A stretch of DNA of 64,000 bases from Agelaius tricolor (GCA_023055355.1 JALJCS010000004.1:16708001-16772000); one strand, 5' to 3'. Counted from the stretch's first letter, positions 25,060 through 39,029 are shown. Made by a program: numbers and translations. Notes: a model not told the origin generated them from the sequence alone.

Positions 25060-27119
25060 CTGGCAATTGGATATATATATATTCAGCTGTAATGCTAGTT
25101 GTGGATATTTCTATGCCATTTTTCTTCCTTTTTTGGTCTTGAATGACCTGTGGACCATAGCTTACTATGATTTGTGCATACAAATAAAAAAAAAAATTAA
25201 AATCAGGCTATTAGTGAAAGATAAATTGTGAGCTCTAGCTAGAGAGTCATCTTTTTAGCAGTATTTTTCTTTGATTGATGCAATTTTGAGATTTGCTTTT
25301 TCAATATGGTGAAACAACATCTGACTTCCTTCTCTTCTGTGGCTTGTGACATCTGATAAAAAAATGGAACTGTAAAAGTTTATTTATTCCAATGATACAA
25401 GCATTCTTCTTTTTCCTTCGTCAATAGGATTGAAGCCATCTTGAACTTGAGATCCATGCTGTTACTTAAAATTGACTAAAAAGATCCAAATCTGTCTGAT
25501 TTGGTTCTCTGGTTGTATGGTGAGCTTTGCCAAACCAAATCAACATTTTGTAGAGTTACCTAATTTGATTGATCAAGCTAGTGCTTTACTGGTATAATAT
25601 TTACCAAACGCTGGACTCTGCAATACAGTTATGTGGAAACACAGCACCTACTTCAGTCACTGGAAATGTGAGATTATTTTGTGTGATGGATATCTGTCTT
25701 TAGAACTCATTTTGAGCAACAGAAGGTTATACTATATTTGGTATCATTCAGCTGGCTTATGTGTTCTGGGGAGTATACAAGCAGGATTAAAGTGTATCTT
25801 TGGCTATTGGAGTCCATGGTGTTTACCTGCTGATTAAAAAATATATTTAAAAAAATTTCTGTTTTAGTATTTTAACAAATTGCCCTGGGCTTTTAGTCCA
25901 TTACAGCAAACACACACAATTAATGTGTGTATTTTATGGAAATATTTTTTCCAGTGAAAGCCACCTAAAATCCTTAAAATATTAAGTTCTAGGTAAAAGA
26001 TCTATTACTGAGGTAGCGGTATTTGGTTAGTTCTTTTTCCAGAGGAGGGTAACAAGAAGGGGAGTGATTTTCCTAAAGCTATGAAAAATTATAAAAGCAT
26101 GGGAAAAAATGATCCAATTGAATCCCTAAAATTGTCAAATTGAAATATTTGGTACAAAGTAATTTGTTATGTCTGGTGAAGTAGTTACAAATAAATATAC
26201 TGATGATAAGAGAAGTTTATTTGTTTGGACTCTGTCTATGCCAATCAGAATCATGCTCAGGATATCCTCTAGGTAGCTGTACAGAAAACCTAGGGAGACA
26301 AATGTCTGAAAGAAACAGTTGGCCATTTTTGGACTGCCTTCCTACACCTTGTTTATATTATGTTGAGTAAAAATTTTGGAGGTGTAGCTTGCTTTTTATA
26401 ATAGTAAATTGAGGATTTGAGTCTAACTTTAGAGCTAAGACTTTTATAACCAAATGACTGAAAGTCATTTAATGAATGAAAATAAGTATAACCATATAGC
26501 TTACAAATAGGTAAATCAAGTATCATCCCGAACAGCTGGAGAACTTCAAAAGTTTCTGGAGATGCTTGAAATTGGTGCAATGCTCTAGATCTTTTGGATT
26601 GTTACAGAAATAATAAAGAAGTTTCCAGAGTAGAAATTTGTAGTGACTTAGTGTCCAAACTTGATACAGGCAGGAACGGTGAATATCTGGGATATGCAAC
26701 TTCAGCATATCCCAGAATTTAAATAAAAGTGACATCTTGATGATTATGAAGCAATGAAAGGTACCTCACTGGAGTACCTCGCCTGACTACCTAGAACAGA
26801 GAAACACACATACAGATCTTACTTATAATGCTATAATGAGTTTTCAAACAGTGAAATATTTTCTGGAGTGGATATACCAGAACAGACTAAATTAAAATTG
26901 AAAAGATACCAGATGATGCGGAAGATTTTATATTGGGAAAACTGTGTTGTGCAGTGTCCCTAGATGGTTGGACAACTTGTTTTCCCATTTGCTCTTATAA
27001 AGAGGCTGTGCTTTCTGGATATTTTATGTAAATATTTTGAGAATAATCAGAAAATACTTTCCTTTGTTTGTCTTTTTTTTTAAATATGCTTCTCAAGGGT
27101 TTGCTCCTCTGATGTCTTT

Positions 27120-27178
27120 GGTGATGTCACTGGCTTGTTGCAGTTTTGGTGATGTCACTGGCTTGTTGCAGTTTTGGC
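27120..27178. repeat. 28-bp tandem duplication
   Basis: The unit GTGATGTCACTGGCTTGTTG plus CAGTTTTG is present twice head to tail without visible mismatch. Each copy contains TGATGTCA, one base from the CRE octamer TGACGTCA. It is most simply explained by replication slippage and is probably recent. Confidence 0.85.
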
Positions 27179-28254
27179 TGCTTGGGAATGTATCTTTAGT
27201 GGCTATGTATGTGCTGCAAGTGCAGTGCCTTTCATTTTTGACTTTAAAAAGTTGTTCTATGCTTTTTCTGTAAGGTTTATCCAAACCCATATTTCTTAGG
27301 TTGCATGAGTTAATGAATTCCTATATTTCATATAGTTGTTATAGTTAGGTTTGACTTTTGGAATATAGTCCTTGTGGAACTGCTTAGGACTGCCTGGGAG
27401 TCATATTGAATTTCATGAATAAGTACTCACATGCATCACACTTTTTTTTTACCCTCCTTTTTTATCCTGTATCTTTGAAGCATGTAATTAGAAGACTATT
27501 GGCATATATGACACCATGTAAGAAATTCCTGTAATTGCTTACATGTTAAAGATGTGTAGATGAACTTGACCATCTTAAAGAAAGACTTAACTGGAAACCT
27601 GCATAACTATCACAAGACCGCTTCTGATGTTTGTGTGTGGATCAAAGAGAGGACTGTGGAATTCAGTGCTGCTGAAGTCCTTGGTTGGATAGGTTAGACT
27701 AGTGGACAGGATACTCTATCTGAACAGTTTTGTTTCCATGAAAGTGAGTAAAGTCTTCTTGAGATTCTCCTGTCCAGAAAAATTCTTAGTATGGTATAAT
27801 TTGTCATCTTTGGGCAAGCTAAAGTCGGTGTCCTGCAGGTGTATTAAATATTGTTGATTTGATATCTAAACCTACAGGACTAACTGTGTAGTCATTGTTG
27901 GTATCTTTAAGATCTTTGAAGTCACAGGGCAGTTCAGATGAGTCCTCTGATATCCTTGTATATATCAACTTTCAGATTTCTGTATCTCTCTGTAGCTATT
28001 TTGAAGTATATGAGTTTTTCCTCTGTGGTTGATGTGTGTACTAACAAATGCATTAATTGCTAGTGGTCTTATCTTTAAAACTTGTACTGGGCACGTCTGG
28101 TTTAGAGTTCACTTCCCACACAGCAGTCCATATGGTGCTGTGTTATAGATTGATGACCAGAACAGTGTTGAAAAGATGCCAGTGTTTTATAGTTGTCACT
28201 GAATGCGTGACATCAAGGTCCCCTATGCTTCTCACAGTGCCAGTCAGTCAGCTG

Positions 28255-28610
28255 AAGGTAAGCAGGAGGCTGGGGCGGGCCACAGCTGGCACAGATGATG
28301 TGAAGTGAGCAGAGCAGAGGGTAGTCCGTAACATAGGAGGTCATACTCAGCAGTAAAATTGGGTAGTTGTTTTTTTCCCAAAGTAGACCTTGTTCAGGAC
28401 TGGAGAGACATTGGTCTGCTGGCGGGGAATGGCTGCTTTTGCCTAATTTGTTTATTTCTTTTTTCCCCTTGTGCTTATTAAACTGCCTTTATCTCAACCT
28501 GCAAGGTAGGTCCCCCTCTCCCTCCCCACTGCTTTTGCTGTTCTTTTCATTTCTCCATCCTGCTGTGTAGTGGGAAAGCAACTGAATGTGGGCTTACCTG
28601 CTATCCAGAG
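28255..28610 (+). mobile_element. ERVL-type LTR fragment
   Basis: Parts such as 'GTAGTTGTTTTTTTCCCAAA', a CTGCTGGCGGGGAATGG block and 'TTAAACTGCCTTTATCTCAA' resemble the downstream half of the avian LTR family that is nearly complete at 37208-37764, which shares the TTATCTCAAC word in the same relative place. The 5' half is missing and the copy is diverged. Boundaries are approximate. It overlaps open frames that I regard as chance. Confidence 0.65.
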
Positions 28611-29544
28611 TCAAGCAGTACAAAACTATGGATTTGTATCACATGAAAAATGAAATCTGGAGTCATTAGCTGGGTTAGTTCCAAAAATGTCCTGTATGGT
28701 TATGAATACCAACATTGCTATCATGCTACTGTACTCATTTTAGTTTTGCTAGAGGGATGCTTGAAGTCACTTTAAGCCTGTTCTGACAGGTGTTACAGCC
28801 CAAGAGGGTTATTCTTTTTCTCCATTCTATTTTCAGAATACAGTGGTGAATTCTTAATTAAGAACTTAGTATTTAGGGAGGTGCTCTTTAGCTATTTTTA
28901 ATCTAAAAGTACCATTAGCACTCTTCTGGTAGAAACACGGGTTTTGGAAAAAGATTATTTCTGTACTTCTAGCCCTTCATGGTTAGCAGTTAGAGAAATT
29001 CTGAGATGATTTATGGGTATTGTTATTCTCACTGCTTCACATATTGCATTTTTTATCTTGGAGTCTGAAATTGTAGCACCTTAGAATATTAGACACTGGA
29101 TTATGTATTTGAAATATATTCCTGAATCACAAAATATTGTTTGACTGTCTTTCTTAGTAGACTTTCATCAGCAATGTGGTTTTGCTTTAAGCCCTTCATT
29201 TCAAATCTTGGAATAGAGAAAAAGTTGTCTATATTTAAGATACAAAACATTTAATTTTTCACTTTTTTTTCCTTTTTATCAGATCTCTTGAGAGCTGGGT
29301 TAATATCATAACTGGCATTAAGACAATCCAGGAACTTTATCTTTTCAAATTACTTGCACTTTCTGTAATAAATACATTTTTAGATTTCCAAGACAACTTT
29401 GCATATTTTGAAATAGAGTTTTATATAATTGCCTGGAAAACACAAGAGGACTGTGTTAGGTAGAATTCTGTCTTTTTGTAATAGCATGTTGTTCATGGTT
29501 TGATGATGATTGTAACGGGTTAGTAGAGCTGTTGAGTGATTGGC

Positions 29545-29680
29545 TGAGTCCAGCAAGATCCCTGGAGATACTTAAAAGATGTGTAGATATGGTACTTAGG
29601 GGCATGGTCAAGGTAAATGATTGGACTTGATGATCTTGAAGGTCTTTTTCAGCCTAAACAATGCTCTGATTTCATGATAC
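29545..29680 (+). mobile_element. Short CR1 3'-end remnant
   Basis: The stretch contains CCTGGAGATACTTAAAAGAT, then 'GGACTTGATGATCTTGAAGG' and CTCTGATTTCATGAT, a clear match to the final 130 bp or so of CR1 on the plus strand. Everything upstream is missing, as is common for 5'-truncated CR1 copies. Confidence 0.85.
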
Positions 29681-32600
29681 AAGAGCCATTTTGACATGAT
29701 TATGGTGGAGGCTAACTACTTTAGTTAATGTAATTTTCACTGTTCAAATCTTAGTTGAAAAGAGAACAATGACATGCTCATGGATCAATTTTTTTCAGAT
29801 CTTAAACTCACTTATCTGTGATCCATATACAATGGTTTAAAACTTTGTGGTTTTAAAAGGACTAAAACCATGTGAAGGTCATTTTAACCGGAAGTTACAG
29901 ATTATCGATTAGCCCTGATCATACTAAATTGATAAGATAAATTTGGCGAGGTTCTGGTAAATGTGTTTGTTCTTACATGGGAACTTAGCTCCTCTTTATT
30001 TCCATTATGTACTTCTGAGTATTTGACTTTTCACTGCAGTGTCTAAGGTCCAAATCTGTTCCATAGATATTAAGTCAAATCAAGTAGTCACTTCCATCTG
30101 AAATGCTCATTTCACATCTGCGGGTATTTGTCATGTTGATTTGTGAGGAAAGGATGCTAGTTTTCTTCACAGTTTTCTGAGGCAGATTGTCACAGTGCAT
30201 TGTATGAGTGAAGTAATGCCTTTTTTCTGGAATACTAAGTGCCTGTGGCACCTGATTTCTTCACTGGTGAGGGAACTGAGCCTGCTTAGACATTTATATC
30301 GTTGGCAGAGAAAACCCGCTGGCAAAAATAATCTGATCTCATGTGCTTGGTGGTAGTGTGCTGGAAATAGAATACATGTGCGCAACACATGGCAAAAATA
30401 GTTATTACATGGTAAAGAATTCTTTCCCATTTTCTTTTGAAAAGAGTGAATAAAAGTGACATGGAGCAGAGGTACTTAGACATATGTGAATCTATAAATT
30501 TTCATCCTAAGGCAGTTTGCAGCAGTCAGTTTCACATCTGCTTTTATAAGTGACATAGAATTGGACACAATGCAGCTATATATGTGTGCGTTAATTGCCA
30601 CAAAATATGAAGAAAAACTTCCAATAATTAAATTGTTTTACTCTCTTCTCTTGTCTTGGCCTGCAACTGACACTTGTTTATTTTAAGAATACCTTTGTTA
30701 TATATTTACTGCAGTAAAAGATTTTTTTTTGTAGCATCTTAATTGAATGTGTAGCTCTTGAAAGCTGAAGGAGAAAAAAGCAACTGGATTTATATAAATG
30801 GAAAATGGAGTTGCTTAAATATATATGCAAGTGTAACATCACCATTATAATATGTTCATGGAGTGATTCAAGAAAATTAGAGTAAAAGAAAAGTAGAGAC
30901 CTGTCCATACTGAAAATGGTTTGAATTTTGTATGTAGATTTTTATTTTAATGTGCAATCTGTGGACATTTGTTTTGAACATTTAAAAATTTAATAAACAT
31001 TAAAAAAATTATTTTTAAAAGTAGTAAAGGTAGTATGAAAATGAAGAAATTCTGAAATTCCTATTTTGATTTTCTCCTTCTAAAATTTTTACATTTTTTC
31101 CTAGTTAAGCAGTGATTCCCTGTGTGTGATTAATTAATAGGAGTACATGGGTGCTTCTCTTTATACAGATCGGGTGACTCTTTTGTTGTCTTGCACCAAA
31201 TTTATACAACAAGTTAGAGAAATGCTGTGACTTCTAGTCAGATCCTGCCTGTTGTAACAAAATGCAGTTCCCCCAAACATATTTAATGATAAAAAGCTGC
31301 ATTGATACTGAAGTTGGCTAAGAATGGACTTCTAACACAATTTGAGGTATTAGAAAGCAGGCATTCGTTATTGCAGGTCTGGACACATTTGGAGGATTTT
31401 TCCTCTAACTGAATGTGTGTCATGAAACTTTACAACGGGGTATTTATTCCATCATGATCATACATATTCATTACAGCATACTTCCTAGGTAATACATAAA
31501 CATCACTTTTCCTAGAACTAATTTGCATGCATCTGCCTCCTACTGGAAGTTCTTTTATGATCTTAGAGGCTCGTCCAGAGGGGTCTCTGGTCCTCATAGT
31601 CACTGGGTGCCCCCAATGTTGTAATGACTTTGCTTTGAACTTCTCTTAGGTCATGCGCAGTTGTTTCTTGTTACATAACTTTGCCACAAAAACCACTTCT
31701 GTTCCTCATTATCTGTTTGTCCACTGGGTTTCAGCTACTCGGTTAGCATCCTGTAGGTCTGCTTTTATATTCTTTTATCTAATTTCCTAGTTAGAATTTT
31801 GAGCTTTATTTTGCAGCTTCCAGGAACTGAAAATTTCTATTCTCTGTTGTCTGTCGGCAGGTAGATAATTAGTAGTCTAGAATTTCTTTCAGCATCTTCC
31901 AATCTAATGTCATAGTTCATATTAATAGTGAAGCATCAGCGTTTTGTAGGATATAAGAAAATTAGATCTAAAATAGTATTTTTTTTGCGTTTTTAAGATT
32001 TGTTTGTGGGGTTCTTGTCACCAGCTGGAACTTAGTGAATGCATATGGATGGACATAGTTTTTAAGTGATTGAGCTCTGGGTGCAAATATCACCCATCTG
32101 TATAATTTCTTAAATCCCTTCAGATAGCAGGTAATACTCCCATGTTGGATCTCCTTTTCTTTTCCTTTCTTTCTCTAGAGTAATTTGCTCACAAGTCTGT
32201 TGGATGGTCTTTCATAAATAGAAGAGAGCAAATATCTCTGAAGTACTTTAAAATAACAAGTCCTTAGAAAATAGAATTCAGTTTGCAATATTGGTGCTGA
32301 AAATATATTCAGTGGATGGGAAATTTTGCTATTTACAAGCTCTTTGATTTATTTTTCTGAGTCAACCTAAAGCCTTTGGGGACACTGGGAGTAAGGGGAA
32401 GTACTGATTGTGAACTGCTTAACTTGGTGTACTGACAAATAGAATTGCAGCTGCTGTTTTCATGTCTGAGTTTTGTGTGAACAAAGGATAATTAAGAGAT
32501 GTTCCTGTTCATGGCTCAAATACTTACTTGTCCTTAGTTTCACACAGAAGAGCATGTTTTACGGTGTAGAATGGGAAGACTTTGTCCTTAAGTGCTGTCC

Positions 32601-34789
32601 CAGTATTAATTTGAGCCAGAGATGTTTCTGCAGGAATGCCAGCCATTTTAATGTTTTTTGGGTTTTTTTTTAAAGTTCAAGATTTAAGTTTTCTGAATAG
32701 ACCTAGAGTGCCAAAACTGAGCTCTGTATCTTTAACCCAGAAGATGCTTCTTCTCCCATTTTGGTTTTCTCACAAAAATCTGTGTTCTTCTTACCTAGTT
32801 TAGCTTGAAAAGATTTCTAGTCAAACTCAGTTTTCACCTCATGCAGTCTAAGGCCATTACTTCAAGTCTTCAAGTTTGTTTGCAGTCTGATGTATGCAGA
32901 GAACAGTTACTTGGTAATTTGGGGACAACAGTTTGGAGACAACAGAATGTGATTATTGTTGCAGATATTCTTTAGAAGGTGTCTGTATTTTCATAAACTG
33001 TATGTATTATTTACCAGCTTCTTTAAATGTTCCACTGAAAGTATCACTTGCTGCATAGCAGCACAGAATTCATTGTCATTGAATCGTGACCTGTGGGAAG
33101 TTTACAGCTAATATACCATCATGACTAATACAGATCATTGCGGGGAAAAAAAAAAAAAAAGAGATACAGGGTCAAGCCTGCAAAATCAAGAGAAGGAATG
33201 AAAAGTAGTGTAAAAGAAGAAAAAGAATTTAACTCATGTCATTGTCTGCATTCAAGTGATCTAGCAGTTCAAACCATGGTTTTTATCAGGAAAAATTCCT
33301 TCTTTTTTAAATAGCATTTATGCTAGAATACTGACTTCAGGACTTCTTTAGAAGAAATTCTTTCTCTTCCACACAGCACACTTCCTCCTTTTCTGTTTAC
33401 AGCTCATAAAACTGGGTGTGCTGTCAGTAAACTATTTTTGTAGGTATTTCTAATCAAAAAAAGATAAACCCATCAGTATCAATTCCTTTTAATGTTAAAA
33501 CCCCTTATCTGCCATGCTCAGATGTACAGTATATGCAAAATATTTGAGTCAGTCATCTGTGATAGTGTGAAGAAATGTCTTTTTGTTGATTACTGAATTT
33601 ACTAGAAATCAAAGTTGCAAACAGGTTGCCGAGAATTTTCGGTGTGTTTGTAGTTTTGTTTTTGAGTTGAAAGGCTTTGTAGTATTTACTAAGAATATTT
33701 GGTCTGAATATTCATTTAAGGTCTGAAAAGAAAGATGAAGAGTCTCACCATTTGCAAGTTTTGGGAATGTTTTCTTGTGAATCAGAAGACAGAAAACTGT
33801 GTGTCAGTTGTTATTAAAGGGATTAGATGTTAGCAGACTTTACTGCAAAGCTGTTGCAATTTATACAAATGAGATATGGTACTACATTAACGCTATTTTT
33901 TTCAGTGGTAGTGTTGTCAGAATAGCCATATATAATTATTCTATTAAGTAAATTAGTTCAAATATTTTGTTTAAAAAAACAACTTTGGTGCTGATCACTT
34001 CAGAGGATTTTGTTTTGGAAGATGTAGTATTAATAAAAATCATGAGTAATAATTGTACCATTAGTTTGGAGGTAAACAGTAGGGTAAAAATACAGCTGTT
34101 GTGGTTGTCTAGCTTGAACTTTGCTATTCTGTATAAGAATTCAGTTATGTTTAATGTAGAAGTTCACCTAGTAAAGGAGGTTGAATTTGAAAATGAAGAG
34201 TTTTTTGGGGAAGTTAAAGTTGAGTTTTCATACTACCACAATGACTAACGAAGTACTCAGTACTTCTGTAGTGCTTGTTGTGGAAATAACGTAGAAATGT
34301 AAATGTTATAGGAAAAAGCTATACTTTTTTTTTTTTAATAAGAAAAAGCTCTGTGTTGAACAATGATTGCCACATGCATTGTTTTTTATTAAATGCTGAT
34401 ATTTATCTTTACTATGAGGTGAGTTGTAAACTCACGATCTTGTCCTGTAGCTGGGATATTTTATAAGATATTACTCTAAGCTTGGAGCACACAAGCTTGT
34501 CATGATTTGGTTCTTTTAAAGGTCCATGGTTGGGAGTCCTAGCAACTTAACAGCTGATGTTCACTACTGCTACCACCATTTTCTCTTTGTGGATCTTCTC
34601 CATTGATTCTTTATCCATCTGAGAGTAAAAAATTATGCAGCCTTTGTGCTGGTCTTCTGGTAGTCCTGATTTGTTAGCCTGACAGAAATCAGTAGAACTG
34701 AGACATAGTACAGAATCAAAAAGAATGTCTTAATTTGCTATTTGGAAACATGTAACTGTCCTATAATTGTACTTTTCCACCAGGACTGG

Positions 34790-35373
34790 TGTTGTGGTTT
34801 AACCCCAGCTGTGAGCTTAGCACACACAACTGCTTGCTCATGTCCTCACCAGTGGAATTAGAGTGAGTTGGAAGAGTAAAAGCTAGAAAACCTATGGACT
34901 GAAATAAAGACAGTTTAAGTGGGAAATGAAAAGAATCACAAGAAAACGAAAACAAGGCATTCATTCACCACTTCCCATGGACAGGCAGGCGTTCAGCCTT
35001 TGACTGGAGAACAGGGCCACATCAAGTGTGACAATGACTTGGAAAGAAAAATGGCATCGCTGCAAATGTTCTTCCTTTCCTCCTTCTTCCACCACGCTGT
35101 ATATCCTGAGCATTATGTCATATGGTCTGGAATATCCCCTTGGTCAGTTGTAGTCACCTGTCCTGGCTGTATCCCATCCCAATTCCTGATGCACCCTCAG
35201 TCTCCTTACCAGCATGGCAGTAAGAAAAGGCCTTGGGTCTGTGTAAGTCCTACTCAGCAATAACAAGAACATCTCTATATTATCAACTCTGTGCTCAGCA
35301 CAAATCTGAAACACAGCCCCATTCCAGCTGAAAAGGAAAAAAAATTAACTCTACCCCAGCCAAAACCAGCACA
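34790..35373 (-). mobile_element. Solo ERVL-type LTR, minus strand
   Basis: The plus strand begins TGTTGTGGTTTAACCCCAGC and ends CCAAAACCAGCACA, the reverse complement of a common bird LTR that starts TG-TGCTGGTTTTGG and ends ACCACAACA. It is 584 bp with TG/CA ends. The flanks ACTGG (34785-34789) and AGTGG (35374-35378) match at four of five bases, fitting the 5-bp target duplication of ERVL elements. No internal region is attached, so it is a solo LTR left by recombination. It is the same family as the copy at 37208-37764 but inverted. Confidence 0.85.
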
Positions 35374-35727
35374 AGTGGTCTATTTCATGTTTCATGTAGG
35401 AAACTTTAGGAAGTCCTGTTGTAAAAGGAGCTGTAAGAGAATAGGGACTGGGGAGTGACTGGATGTTGGAAGTTTTACAGAGAGAGCTAGTTGGTGTTTG
35501 GGAAAAAGTTGACTTTATTTTTAAGAGATGAGTTCTGTATCTTTATAATGATTCTTTTTTTCCCTCTTGCTTCTGCAAGTGAAGATGAGTTCAGGAAACA
35601 CATGTGAGGTGTAAACTGTCTTTCTTATTTTTGCAGCTGAAGAGGTTAGCAGGAGGAATATTGCTGTGTGTCTAAATTTAGAGCTGGACACACAGGATGG
35701 AAAAAGAGCCGTCTGACTTTAATCTGT

Positions 35728-35767
35728 GGCTGGTCTGAATTTTCATAGGCTGGTCTAAATTTTCATG
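35728..35767. repeat. 20-bp tandem duplication
   Basis: GGCTGGTCTGAATTTTCATA is followed directly by a second copy differing at one internal base and the last base. This is a small slippage-type duplication in intron 3. Confidence 0.8.
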
Positions 35768-36570
35768 GTTGGAAGAAGATTGTCAGCCCTTTAAATATGA
35801 AGTTAGTTGTTTATATTAAGGACTCCTGGATTTTAGGTGGAAACCTGTGTGAAATAGCACCTGGGCCTTTCAGAAAGTCTCAAAATTCAAAAGCTTAAAG
35901 GAAAAAAAAATTAGGCAACCACTTCCCCTCTATCCCTGAAGTTGTACCTTTGAAATATCCTATTTAGGAGAACTGATATAGCAGATAGTGCTTTAAATAT
36001 GCTGATCTGCGTGTAAATTATTGCAAGATATATAAGATAACTTACATAAATGGAGCTGTAGTGCTGCCATTTTACCACAGGGAATGTTTAGGACTGGCAT
36101 CTTGCCACAGGCTTAAATATATAGGAATTGCAGACATTTTGTTTGTTTTTCACAGTTGAATGGTTCTCAGGAATGTTTCTGTGACACAGAGGGCATATGT
36201 GCAAAAACTGCAGATATCAAGTCATGCTAATAAATTATGATAGCCAATCTTACATGGAAGAATATCAATATCCATTTTGGCTTAAAAATCATATATCCGC
36301 ATTTAGATAACTTAAGGAATACACATGAAAAAATTGGCTTTATTAATTGAAATTATTTTCTTATGTAGGAAATATACGTGGCAGCCTTCATGCCAAACTG
36401 TTTTTCCATCCACTAAAATACTGCAGTGAGCATTTTTCCCATTTTGTTTTGAAATTTAGAATACAGCTTGCTTTTTATTATCATTATATGTAAATGCATT
36501 TTCCTCTGTACTCAGTTCAAGTGTGTTTGCAAAGATTTGTGTCTGTACAAGTGTGCAACAGGATTGGTGG

Positions 36571-36629
36571 TTGCTCTTAAGTAAAGCAAATGGCTACAAG
36601 TTGCTCTTAAGTAAAGCAAATGGCTACAA
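36571..36629. repeat. 30-bp tandem duplication
   Basis: The unit TTGCTCTTAAGTAAAGCAAA plus TGGCTACAA occurs twice in a row with no mismatch over 29 bases. It is a recent slippage-type event; the copy number may vary between individuals. Confidence 0.88.
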
Positions 36630-37207
36630 CTGAAAGCGGATGGTTACTCTTCAATTATGAAAAATGCTTTAACTATATATTGTGAACTAATTTCTTAGAA
36701 AAAGTGATATTTAACTGGCAATTATGAAAAATATGTTTTAATCTCCTTAGTATGTGTGTGTAACAGTACCAAAGGCTGAGAGATAACCCAGTTAGATAGG
36801 CATAGGGCCAAGGTCTATGTTTTCAGCCAGTGACTGTTTGTTTATAGCTCTTTGGCACTTCAGAGCCTGATCTTAGTATATTAATTCACTGTTAAAGCTG
36901 AATTTCATGTTAGCGCTATGGTTTTACTTTTTTGGGTCCTTATGTGTTGCATACTCAAATATCTTCCTAATGCCCATGAACATATGTGCCCTGACTTATA
37001 TTAGTTTCAAATAATTTTGGATCTTTGCAAGTTGCTGACTTTCTAAGAATTTTGTGCATGTGAAACATTAAGTTCCACATACATTTATGTAACTTTTGAA
37101 GTTCTCCATTCCATTTTATATGAGATTTTAAGGACTTGCTTAGTATTTTGTGGTATATTAATGATTTTTTAACCGTTGTATTTTTTGTTTCCTACCTTTG
37201 TTGAAAT

Positions 37208-37764
37208 CATTACATGGTTTTTGTTTTGGATGGGACAGAGTTAATTTTCTTCTTAGTAGCTGTTGCAGCACTGTTGTTTGGATTCAGTATGAGAATAATG
37301 TTGACAACACACTGATGTTTTGGTTGTTGCTAAGTAGTGCTTACCCTAAGCCAAAGGCTTTGCAGGTGCACAAGGAGCTGAGAGGGATCACAGCCAGGAC
37401 AGCTGACCCAAACTGGCCAAAGGGATATTTCCTACCATGGGATTTCATGCCCAGTTTATAAACTGAGGGGCAGTTGGCTGAGAGCTGCTGACTGCTGTTG
37501 GGATACAGGCGGGGCGAGTGGTGAGCCACCGTACATCATGTGGCTTTTCTCCTTGGCTTTCATTTTTCTCTCTCTTTTTAGTTATATCAGTTGTTATTGT
37601 TGTTATCATTATAAAAACAATTATTCTTATTTTACTCTCATTATTTAATTGTCCTTATCTCAACTCTTTTCCTGATTCTCATTCCCATCCCACTGGCAAG
37701 GGAGGTGGAGTGTGTGAGTGGCTGTGTGGTATACTTAGGTGCTAACTTGAGTTAAATCACAACA
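37208..37764 (+). mobile_element. Solo ERVL-type LTR with perfect 5-bp TSD
   Basis: A plus-strand LTR of 557 bp flanked by GAAAT on both sides (37203-37207 and 37765-37769), an exact 5-bp target duplication. The diagnostic start region TTTTGGATGGGACAGAGTTA and the TTAAATCACAACA end mark it as the same family as the inverted LTR at 34790-35373. The first two bases are CA rather than TG, so the terminus appears mutated. A GTTTATAAACTG word may be the TATA region. There is no internal proviral sequence, so it is a solo LTR. Confidence 0.88.
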
Positions 37765-38682
37765 GAAATGCACTAAGATCCAAGTCATGTTTGCTACATA
37801 GAAGTGGTGTTCATGTCTGTTTAACTTCAAATTAAGAAATAAATATAAAGGAAAAATTAAGCACGAAAACATGTGAGAGTTTGAAGAAACTTAGAATAAA
37901 TTGTGAGATTTATTGTTGATAATAAGTTGTGAGATTCTTTCCTCATTGCAAAGTTTCAAGGTACTCTGCAGCATGGGCAAACTTAATGTGAATCTTATTT
38001 TTTTATCAATCCTTAAGGAATTAGAAAACAAACCAAAAACAAACAAAAAGTTACGCAAAGGCAGGTCTTAACAACAATACATTATTCTTTTACAGATTGG
38101 TCATTGAGAAAATGATCTTTTGATATAAATTTTACCTGTTACATGCACATTTGATTTCAAATCTAAATATAAAATTTCAGAGCACAGAAAATGTAGAGTA
38201 AGTTGTACTACTTTGTAAGATCTTCCTTTTCAGTAGTACTCCTAAAAGAAGCTGATCATCAGAAGCAAGTTGTTAGCAGTTCTTTGTTTAATAAATATTT
38301 TGGTATATTTTTTCACTTTTCATCCTTAACTTTCAGATTTCTCTCTGAAACAATGTTTCATTTCATAATGTTCTGAGTTTGTAACTGATTTAGGAGTATT
38401 GGTAGAGTCAGTTTGAATCTAAAATCTTGAAAATATTTAGAAATACAATATAGAATATTTGGTACACTGTAAGTTTATTTTGCATATTCTTTACCTTTTA
38501 AACATTTAGATTTGAATATTCATTTTTAATGGGGAAAAAAAAATCCTGTCTTTTAATCTCTTGAATGCCCTTTTTGTATTTTTGGAGAAGTTGTTTATCC
38601 CTTGGAAAATGGGACAGACTTTCAAAGCACTCAGTTGTCCAGAAATATGTTTAGGATGGAAGAAGTTCAGCTGCCAGTTCAA

Positions 38683-38772
38683 AGAGTACCCAAAAAAAAC
38701 TCCTGTAGGTATGTTAGTAACAGGTGGCAAGAGTAACAAAAAAAACTCCTGTTGGTATGCTAGTACCAAACA
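38683..38772. repeat. 47-bp imperfect tandem duplication
   Basis: AGAGTA-C-AAAAAAAACTCCTGT-GGTATG-TAGTA is repeated with a period of 47 bases and a few substitutions. It is older than the 28- to 30-bp duplications in this intron, as judged by the mismatches. Confidence 0.75.
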
Positions 38773-39029
38773 TAAGGTTAAGGAAAAATGTAGGTCTGCT
38801 GCTGCACAGGTCTGCTTAATTATGGACAGCACAGTAAAGGTAGAAGTAATTCCATTTTCTCTTTGCCTTGGTCTGCATGGGAAAGTTCAGGTCCCAAGCT
38901 TCTATGCCAAGAAGGAGCAAAACACTGTTTGAGTAGAACTGAATTAAGATCCAGCTGTAGCAGTTGGACCCATTCACATGAACAGGATTTGGTGGGATGC
39001 ATCTGAATTTGTCCACCATCTATCTTATT

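Noticed and set aside
38561..38932. 123-codon plus-strand frame in intron 3
   Set aside because: It spans an imperfect tandem duplication containing lysine-coding A-runs; no domain, no splice-site support.
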